DNA of 64,000 nucleotides, from the NCBI RefSeq assembly GCF_002160135.1, contig NZ_NFJZ01000006.1, positions 146,286-210,285 on the forward strand, in the 5' to 3' direction. Below are positions 58,956 through 64,000 of the stretch, piece after piece. A program made the translations under genes and the position numbers. This DNA comes from Lachnoclostridium sp. An196 (GTDB taxonomy: Bacteria > Bacillota > Clostridia > Lachnospirales > Lachnospiraceae). The notes beneath the pieces are model-generated. The model was not told the origin of the DNA. It saw only the letters and a list, made by a program, of their open reading frames with translations, and searched no databases. The stretch's first letter is position 1. Each line of letters starts with the position of its first letter.

Positions 58956-58984
58956 ATTATAGACTTCCCATAGAAGAAAGTCAA
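58956..58984 (-). promoter_or_regulatory. Promoter of the cobalamin riboswitch transcript
   Basis: TTGACT (58979-58984), 17 bases, TATAAT (58956-58961) on the minus strand. The start would be near 58949, at the riboswitch 5' end. The -35 overlaps the stop codon of the ABC exporter. Confidence 0.85.
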
Positions 58985-60702
58985 GCGGTTCTGTATAACT
59001 TCCCGTCTTCCAGACGGTAAATCTGATCACAGTTCTCCAGCGTACTCGTCCGGTGCGCGATCATCAGCAGCGTGCACCGCCCCCGGAAGCGTTCCACCGC
59101 CTCCATGACCGCCTGCTCCGTTTCTGTATCCAGGGCGGAAGTCGCCTCATCCAGCACCAGGATCTCCGGCTGCTGGTACAGCGCTCTGGCGATCCCGATC
59201 CTCTGGCGCTGTCCTCCGGAGAGACGCACTCCGGACTCGCCCACCATTGTATCCAGTCCGTCGTCCAGACCGTCCACAAACTCCAAAAGCTGTGCTTCCT
59301 CCAGCGCGCGCCGCACTTTCGCTTCCGAGATCTCCGAATCCGGGATGCCAAACGCCACATTCCGCCGGATCGTATCGTCTGCCAGATAAATGCTCTGGGG
59401 AATGTATCCCAGTTTATGCCCCCAGGCGTCCGGATAGTCGCGAATGTCGCTGTCTCCGTAACAGATCCTGCCCTGATCCGGGCTCAGCAACCCCAGAAGC
59501 AGGTCCATAAACGTGGTCTTGCCCGCCCCGGAACTTCCCACGAACCCTATGGATTTTTTCAGCGGCAGCTCCACCGACAGATCCGACAATATTTCTTTCT
59601 CCGTCCCGGGATACCGGAATGTCACATGCTCAAACCGGACCGCATCCGCAGCCGGGAGCCGTCTATAGTCTCTCTCCGGCGGACGTTCGTTTTTCTTCGC
59701 GCCCGCCTCCTGCAGATCTTCATAGATGCGGTCAATAGAAGGTTTCAGAAACAGGATCCCGTTCAGCAGATTATTCACCTGGTTCACAGACGGCAGCAGC
59801 CGGAACGCGGCCATGGCGAACACCGAGAGCTGGGGAACCAGTTCCTGCACGTCGGCTCCCATCTGTAGTTTTACCAGGATCGTCGCCAGCACGCCGCAGA
59901 CGCAGACCGTTTCGATCAAATATTTGGGCGCGTTGCGGTAAAACTGGCTCTTTTTCAGGCTGGACGCATAATATCTTCCATTTTCCTCATAAGCGCGGAC
60001 AAAATAATTCTCCCGCGCCAGAACCTTGATCTCTTTGATTCCGCCCAACGCCTGGTTGACCGCCTGAATCATCTTTCCATTGTAAATCTGATTCTGTTTT
60101 CCATAATCGACAGTACGCTTCCGCATGATCGCAAAATAGAAATAAGAACACAGTCCCAGCAGCGCCGCCACCACCAAAGTGATTACCACGTCCGTATACA
60201 GCAGATACACTGCCAGCATGGCGATGATCAGAAGGTTGGAAACCAGATCGATCACATCCATCACCAGTTCATACAGGTTGTTTACATCGGAAGTCACACT
60301 GCGCAGGATCTCTGAAGAATTCTTTTCCAGATGAAACGGATACGGTTTCTTCATATAATTTCTCATCAGCCGTCCCGACAGCTCCAGCCGGTTGTTAAAT
60401 ACGAACCGGAGCTGTACATATTTCGCAAACAGCAGATAGGTGTTCTTTATTAAATAAACCGCGATCAGCAGCAGTCCCAGCCAGATCAGAAGTTCTCTCT
60501 GGGATTCTGCCCCCACCAGTCTTCCAAACCACTGAAACAGCGCGTTATCTGTCCCGTCTGTGTCCATGACCAGCTGTACAAAGGGCAGGATCAGAGAGAC
60601 GCCCATCAGTTCCAGCACGGATCCTGCAAATAACATACAGAACAGAACCACAAATTTGATCTTCTGTGTTCGGTTAAAAATCATACGGATTTTTTGGATC
60701 AT
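58981..60702 (-). CDS. ABC transporter, fused permease and ATPase (exporter type)
   Basis: A 573-residue half-transporter. The membrane domain (residues 15-325) has about six helices. The nucleotide-binding domain has Walker A G-S-S-G-A-G-K-T-T near 388, signature L-S-G-G-Q-R-Q-R near 492, Walker B I-L-V-L-D-E-A-T-S near 512 and H-loop I-A-H-R near 545. It should homodimerise. Lipid, peptide or glycan substrates are all possible. Its start overlaps the DUF3021 gene stop by 4 bases, in an operon led by a LytTR regulator. Confidence 0.9.
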   Translation of the reverse strand: MIQKIRMIFNRTQKIKFVVLFCMLFAGSVLELMGVSLILPFVQLVMDTDGTDNALFQWFGRLVGAESQRELLIWLGLLLIAVYLIKNTYLLFAKYVQLRFVFNNRLELSGRLMRNYMKKPYPFHLEKNSSEILRSVTSDVNNLYELVMDVIDLVSNLLIIAMLAVYLLYTDVVITLVVAALLGLCSYFYFAIMRKRTVDYGKQNQIYNGKMIQAVNQALGGIKEIKVLARENYFVRAYEENGRYYASSLKKSQFYRNAPKYLIETVCVCGVLATILVKLQMGADVQELVPQLSVFAMAAFRLLPSVNQVNNLLNGILFLKPSIDRIYEDLQEAGAKKNERPPERDYRRLPAADAVRFEHVTFRYPGTEKEILSDLSVELPLKKSIGFVGSSGAGKTTFMDLLLGLLSPDQGRICYGDSDIRDYPDAWGHKLGYIPQSIYLADDTIRRNVAFGIPDSEISEAKVRRALEEAQLLEFVDGLDDGLDTMVGESGVRLSGGQRQRIGIARALYQQPEILVLDEATSALDTETEQAVMEAVERFRGRCTLLMIAHRTSTLENCDQIYRLEDGKLYRTA

Positions 60703-61145
60703 ATTTTCTTCCTCTTTTTATATTGTTCCAGAAGTGTGTTGTACATATGCATCCGGTACCGGTTAAAGAGTTCCAGACCGCCGCAGCAGAGAATGCCGGC
60801 AGCCAGGATCGGAATGACCGCGTACCTTCCCGACACGGGCAGGCGGTCTGCCATCAGCACAAACAGACATCCATAGGCAAGCGCTGCCGCAAGGCAGAGA
60901 TAAACGGCGAACCTTGCCGGATACCAGAACCGCTCCGACATACGGGAGTTCAGGAGCAGTTTCTGCAGCGCAGAACTTCCGAAGGAAAACAAAAGCAGCA
61001 TCCAGACCGCTTCCACCGGCAGATACGCTTCTTTTCCGCACAGCGTATACAGCAGCAGAAGCAGAATGGTCATAGAAGTAAACAGATACGATGTGCCGAT
61101 GCATACCGGCTTCAGTACCCGGTATAATCTCCATATACGTTTCAA
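60699..61145 (-). CDS. DUF3021-like membrane protein
   Basis: A 148-residue protein with four hydrophobic helices (for example L-F-T-S-M-T-I-L-L-L-L-L-Y near 22 and F-A-V-Y-L-C-L-A-A-A-L-A-Y-G-C-L-F near 79) and a basic C-terminus ending K-K-R-K-K. This type of small four-helix protein typically pairs with a LytTR DNA-binding protein and restrains it at the membrane. Here the LytTR gene is 16 bases upstream. The stop overlaps the exporter start. Confidence 0.82.
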   Translation of the reverse strand: MKRIWRLYRVLKPVCIGTSYLFTSMTILLLLLYTLCGKEAYLPVEAVWMLLLFSFGSSALQKLLLNSRMSERFWYPARFAVYLCLAAALAYGCLFVLMADRLPVSGRYAVIPILAAGILCCGGLELFNRYRMHMYNTLLEQYKKRKKI

Positions 61146-61161
61146 ATCTTCTCCTCCTCTC

Positions 61162-61602
61162 CTACAGACATCCCAGTTTTTCTTTCACTGACTTTGCATA
61201 CTGGCGGGATACCGTAAGGCGTTCCCCATTGCTCATCGTCACCTGCATGGTTCCACCAAACTCCGGTTTCAGAGACTGAATCTGGTTGAAATTGATGATC
61301 AGCGATTTGGAAGCCCGGAAAAAGTCGCTGCTCTCCAGACGTTCCTCCAGTTCATAGAGCCGCAGCGGAGTCTCGTACACCTCAGTCTCCGTATACAGGA
61401 ACGTCTTCTTTTCTACCGTATCAATATAAAGGACCTGGCTCACATCCAGAAGATAGGTCTGCTGGTCCTTATGTCCGGTCAGCTTGCGGTCCGCCATCCG
61501 CAGCATTTCCAGGATCCGGATCACCTGTTCGTTGGTCTGCCTGCACCGGATCGTAATCTCCAGATCCTCCGCGGACGGATCCTCTTCCATTCTGATCTTC
61601 AA
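61162..61602 (-). CDS. LytTR-domain transcriptional regulator
   Basis: A 146-residue protein without receiver domain. Residues 1-45 are a short N-terminal part, and 47-146 are a LytTR domain (L-D-V-S-Q-V-L-Y-I-D-T-V-E, F-F-R-A-S-K-S-L-I-I-N-F, L-T-V-S-R-Q-Y-A). Together with the DUF3021 protein it forms a stand-alone LytTR regulatory system. Three phased 12-base repeats at 61672-61725, just upstream of its promoter, are its likely binding sites, so it probably activates its own operon. Confidence 0.9.
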   Translation of the reverse strand: MKIRMEEDPSAEDLEITIRCRQTNEQVIRILEMLRMADRKLTGHKDQQTYLLDVSQVLYIDTVEKKTFLYTETEVYETPLRLYELEERLESSDFFRASKSLIINFNQIQSLKPEFGGTMQVTMSNGERLTVSRQYAKSVKEKLGCL

Positions 61603-61634
61603 CCCTCTTCCTCCTCTTCTGCCGTCTTTCGCAT

Positions 61635-61663
61635 AGTATAAACCGCTTTTTCATCCTGTGCAA
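61635..61663 (-). promoter_or_regulatory. Promoter of the LytTR-DUF3021-ABC operon
   Basis: TTGCAC (61658-61663), 17 bases, TATACT (61635-61640) on the minus strand. The leader is about 30 bases. Confidence 0.8.
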
Positions 61664-61671
61664 TCCCTTCC

Positions 61672-61725
61672 GCCCTGACCTGCAGTTTTCAGGGCCTGAC
61701 CTGCGTTATAAACGGCCTGATCCGC
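61672..61725 (-). promoter_or_regulatory. Three LytTR-type operator repeats at exact 21-bp period
   Basis: Minus-strand copies GCAGGTCAGGGC (61672-61683), GCAGGTCAGGCC (61693-61704) and GCGGATCAGGCC (61714-61725) begin every 21 bases, two helical turns, directly upstream of the -35. Tandem repeats with about 21-base periods are the usual form of LytTR sites. Confidence 0.7.
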
Positions 61726-61749
61726 TGCAAACCGGATCGCCCGCACACG

Positions 61750-61782
61750 AAAAGAGCCTGGTGATCTGCACCAGGCTCTTTT
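61750..61782. terminator. Bidirectional terminator
   Basis: AAAAGAGCCTGGTG and CACCAGGCTCTTTT pair over 14 bases with a 5-base loop. It ends the small gene at 61822 on the minus strand and separates it from the LytTR operon. Confidence 0.85.
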
Positions 61783-61821
61783 CATTTTTATCAAATGACG
61801 AAAGGTATCCTTATATCCCGT

Positions 61822-62067
61822 TTAAAACACGCCCTCTCCCGCCGCAACAAAGAATCTCAGCATAATCATATTGTCATAGCGGTTAGATACAAACAATTCC
61901 AGTTCTTCTTTTTCATCCTCCATGAGCCGACGGATCCCCTGGCTGCGGAGCTCTTCTTTTTTCAGATCATAACATTCCCCGTTCACAGATTTCAGGTAGA
62001 CCGAGCCGGCGCACTGTTCAACCGACTTTTCAAACGCCTTCAGAGCTTCCGTTGTCCTGATTTTCAT
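61822..62067 (-). CDS. Small hypothetical protein (81 aa)
   Basis: An 81-residue soluble protein (K-I-R-T-T-E-A-L-K-A-F-E-K-S-V-E-Q-C-A-G-S-V-Y-L near the start, L-E-L-F-V-S-N-R-Y-D-N near 56). It resembles a small Clostridia family of unknown function that I recall but cannot name. The site GAAGGAGG lies 7 bases before the ATG, and a promoter (62122-62149) and terminator (61750-61782) frame it as a one-gene unit. An inverted repeat just upstream of the promoter suggests regulation. Confidence 0.75.
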   Translation of the reverse strand: MKIRTTEALKAFEKSVEQCAGSVYLKSVNGECYDLKKEELRSQGIRRLMEDEKEELELFVSNRYDNMIMLRFFVAAGEGVF

Positions 62068-62121
62068 ATTGCCGCCTCCTTCATAATCAGATCCTTGTTT
62101 TTTATCTCTTTCTGTAACTAT

Positions 62122-62149
62122 ATTTTATTCAAAAACAGCATCCGTGCAA
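62122..62149 (-). promoter_or_regulatory. Promoter of the 81-aa gene
   Basis: TTGCAC (62144-62149), 16 bases, TAAAAT (62122-62127) on the minus strand. An inverted repeat AAGTCTT-ATA-AAGACTT at 62149-62165 adjoins the -35 and could be an operator. Confidence 0.6.
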
Positions 62150-62226
62150 AGTCTTATAAAGACTTGTAATATCATAATAGAGACCAGAATAATTTTCTTT
62201 AAATCGCTATATTTTCATATATCATA

Positions 62227-62255
62227 TTGACATATATAAATATAAAGACTAAAAT
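62227..62255 (+). promoter_or_regulatory. Promoter of the AraC-family gene
   Basis: TTGACA (62227-62232), 17 bases, TAAAAT (62250-62255) on the plus strand, about 30 bases ahead of the ATG at 62289. Confidence 0.75.
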
Positions 62256-62288
62256 TTATGAAAGAAAAGGAATATACGAGGAAATCTC

Positions 62289-63191
62289 ATGATAATAAAT
62301 ACCCATTTTTTCATGGCAGACGCAAACAATATGGAACTGCTCTCCCTTGACGAAAATGGTTTTCCCTTTTTATGTATGAAAACCAGGATCGGTCCCGGCG
62401 AACTTTTCCCATGGCACTGGCACAGTGCGTTTGAAATCGATTTCATTCTGAACGGTTCCGTAATCGTGGGGCTGCCGGACCGGGAAATACGCCTGTCAAA
62501 AGGCGACTGCATTTTCTTTAATTCCGGGATTCTCCACTCTTACCGTCAGGTCGGAGAAGAGACCTGCGTCCTCCACGCCTGCCTGTTTGATATTAACTTT
62601 CTGGCGGGCATGAATCATAACCAGATCGTTGCAAAATATATCCAGCCGATCATCAGCTGCGGAGCGCTCGATGCATATCAGGTAAAACCTGTCGATACGG
62701 CTAATGTCGGGATGCTGGTCTCTTTACTGCGCGCAACAGAACTGGCTGAGAAAGAGCCTTTCGGGTATGAACTTGAAATCCGATGGGAAATCTCCAGATT
62801 TTGGTGTTTTCTTCTTCATGCAACAGAGTCTGTGCGCGCCGGGAGCAAAAAGAGAAAAAATACCGATATGGAGAGGGTGAAACTCTGCATTAATTATATG
62901 CAGGAGCATTATTCCGAGGAACTCAGCCTGGAAGTGATCGCGCGGGCGGCAAATATCGGCAAACGGGAATGCACGCGCTGTTTTATGCGCTGTATCAATA
63001 CCACGCCTTTCAAATATCTGAACAACTATCGGATACAAAAGGCCGCCGCGCTGCTTCTTGAAACGGACAGAACAATCATGGAAATCAGCAACGACTGCGG
63101 ATTTTCTTCCGCCAGTTACTTTGGGAAGCTGTTCCGTGAAAAAACAGGAATGACTCCCCTGCAGTACCGGAAAGGAAAAACAGGAGGCTGA
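62289..63191 (+). CDS. AraC-family regulator with N-terminal cupin domain
   Basis: A 300-residue regulator. The N-terminal cupin (residues 30-110) has F-P-W-H-W-H-S-A-F-E-I-D-F-I near 41 and L-S-K-G-D-C-I-F-F-N-S-G near 69, a likely sugar-binding sensor. The AraC-type double HTH (about 195-298) has L-S-L-E-V-I-A-R-A-A-N-I-G-K and the signature M-E-I-S-N-D-C-G-F-S-S-A-S-Y-F-G-K-L-F-R-E-K-T-G-M-T-P. It has its own promoter. No sugar-use genes are adjacent, so the target is unknown. Confidence 0.93.
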   Translation: MIINTHFFMADANNMELLSLDENGFPFLCMKTRIGPGELFPWHWHSAFEIDFILNGSVIVGLPDREIRLSKGDCIFFNSGILHSYRQVGEETCVLHACLFDINFLAGMNHNQIVAKYIQPIISCGALDAYQVKPVDTANVGMLVSLLRATELAEKEPFGYELEIRWEISRFWCFLLHATESVRAGSKKRKNTDMERVKLCINYMQEHYSEELSLEVIARAANIGKRECTRCFMRCINTTPFKYLNNYRIQKAAALLLETDRTIMEISNDCGFSSASYFGKLFREKTGMTPLQYRKGKTGG

Positions 63192-63199
63192 GCGCCGCC

Positions 63200-63234
63200 G
63201 CAGATCCGGCCCCGGCAGGGAAAACCGGATCTGC
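63200..63234. terminator. Hairpin between AraC gene and right-edge gene
   Basis: GCAGATCCGG and CCGGATCTGC pair over 10 bases between two convergent genes. U-tracts are weak on both sides. Confidence 0.5.
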
Positions 63235-63247
63235 GTTCCTGCAGTCA

Positions 63248-64000
63248 TTATTCTTCCTGCATCCACGCATTCAGTTTATTCTTCACATTTTCATCCAGCA
63301 TATATTCAATATCGCTGTACTGACTGTATGTCAGACGGTTTCCAACCGCATAGTAGTGTTCCAGGCACTGTTCCCCCGCCTCGCTGTCCAGATAGAGCAG
63401 CAGATCTTCCAGCAGATTAAAAGAATACTCTTCCTTTGTCAGTTCTTCTACCAGCGCCGCCGTCGTATCGTCATCCGTCCATACCATCAGATTGTCGATC
63501 GTCTCCTGCAGAGGATGTGGATAGCCGTCTTCACGGATCGCCTGAAGCAGGGCGTCTCCTGCCTTTTTCCCGTCAATATAGACAAAGATTTCCTGTAATT
63601 CACTGTCTGAAAACTCTGTTTTTTGCTCCAGGAATCTCCGGAATCCTTCCAGTGCTTCCTCCTCGTCCAACGTTGGGAGCGCTTCAAAATATTCCTGCTT
63701 TGTAGCGTCTCCGCTGGCAATCCGCGCCGTCAGATGTACAGAGTCCTCTTCTTCCTCAGAACTGTAGACCGCAGAGATTCCGTCTGCGTTCAATCCTTTA
63801 AACTGAATATCCAGTTTCTCCAGTCTCGCTTCTCTGCCGACCATTTTGACTACATTGCGGCCAGCCTCCATCTCAATGGGGATGACAGTCTCCCGGCCTT
63901 CTTCTTTCAGCGTCGCAACTGCCCCGTCCGGAGACACATGCACTAATTTAAAATCTCCGTCCACGGCCTCCCAGGACGCATCCACCGAGATCTCCACCGG
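63248..64000 (-). CDS. Hypothetical protein, partial (right window edge)
   Basis: At least 249 residues of a larger protein whose N-terminus is outside the window; the frame is open to the edge. The visible N-terminal part is beta-rich (V-D-G-D-F-K-L-V-H-V-S-P-D-G-A-V-A-T-L), and the C-terminal part is acidic and helical. No family is recognised and no catalytic motif is seen. It converges with the AraC gene. Confidence 0.75.
   Translation of the reverse strand, partial: PVEISVDASWEAVDGDFKLVHVSPDGAVATLKEEGRETVIPIEMEAGRNVVKMVGREARLEKLDIQFKGLNADGISAVYSSEEEEDSVHLTARIASGDATKQEYFEALPTLDEEEALEGFRRFLEQKTEFSDSELQEIFVYIDGKKAGDALLQAIREDGYPHPLQETIDNLMVWTDDDTTAALVEELTKEEYSFNLLEDLLLYLDSEAGEQCLEHYYAVGNRLTYSQYSDIEYMLDENVKNKLNAWMQEE

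Overview
The window reads as chromosome of an anaerobic, low-to-mid GC Firmicute, most likely a gut Clostridia of the Lachnospiraceae type. Supporting signs are strong AGGAGG ribosome sites, BspA-like leucine-rich repeat proteins, a rubredoxin/FprA oxygen-defence locus, LytTR regulators paired with a DUF3021 membrane protein, a TraX-like protein, a KdpD/KdpE-like pair without kdp pump genes, and M-box and cobalamin riboswitches. The genus cannot be fixed without a search. No rRNA, tRNA, CRISPR array, prophage or intact transposase was seen.

Region 1 (about 0.2-23.8 kb) is the unusual part. Twenty genes run in one direction on the minus strand from 23764 down to 1382, with gaps of at most about 65 bases and many 4-base stop/start overlaps. 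In transcription order they are: a zincin-like protein with an HEGRH motif; three small unknowns; a LytTR regulator; two dynamin/GTPase-like proteins; an unknown; a HerA/FtsK-like ATPase; a third dynamin-like GTPase; a papain/C39-like protein; a small unknown; a metallophosphoesterase; a truncated SAM methyltransferase; a truncated HD/polynucleotide-kinase protein; a four-module LRR/NADAR-like/NMNAT-like/NADAR protein; an ADP-ribosylglycohydrolase; a BspA-like LRR protein; a DUF1810 protein; and an EcsC-family protein. The set combines membrane-remodelling GTPases, a DNA-translocase-like ATPase, RNA-end or nucleotide processing and NAD/ADP-ribose chemistry. It is the best candidate here for an undescribed stress or defence system. 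One step of it carries a deletion scar that truncates the methyltransferase and the kinase together.

Region 2 (24-41.9 kb) is mostly core genome. It has a NarL-type two-component pair; mgtE under an M-box Mg2+ riboswitch with promoter and attenuator; a seven-gene operon (DUF362-M20 fusion, hflX, capA-like, GNAT, map, fliB-like, membrane protein); a rubredoxin-Crp/Fnr-fprA operon with a palindromic operator; a HAD phosphatase coupled to a small alarmone synthetase; a nitrilase-family amidase; and asnA-greA.

Region 3 (41.9-58.5 kb) holds a sugar kinase, an Fe-S flavoprotein next to a broken aldo/keto reductase, a LysR regulator, an OmpR-type two-component system, a ComB-like phosphatase, an HD protein, TraX, a hexapeptide transferase, topoisomerase III, a MITE-like element in the tmcAL leader, a KdpDE-like pair, and a hicAB locus whose toxin has an internal deletion.

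Region 4 (58.5-64 kb) has a cobalamin riboswitch that now precedes only a frameshifted HAD gene, a LytTR-DUF3021-ABC exporter operon with three exactly phased operator repeats, an AraC regulator, and a protein cut by the right edge.
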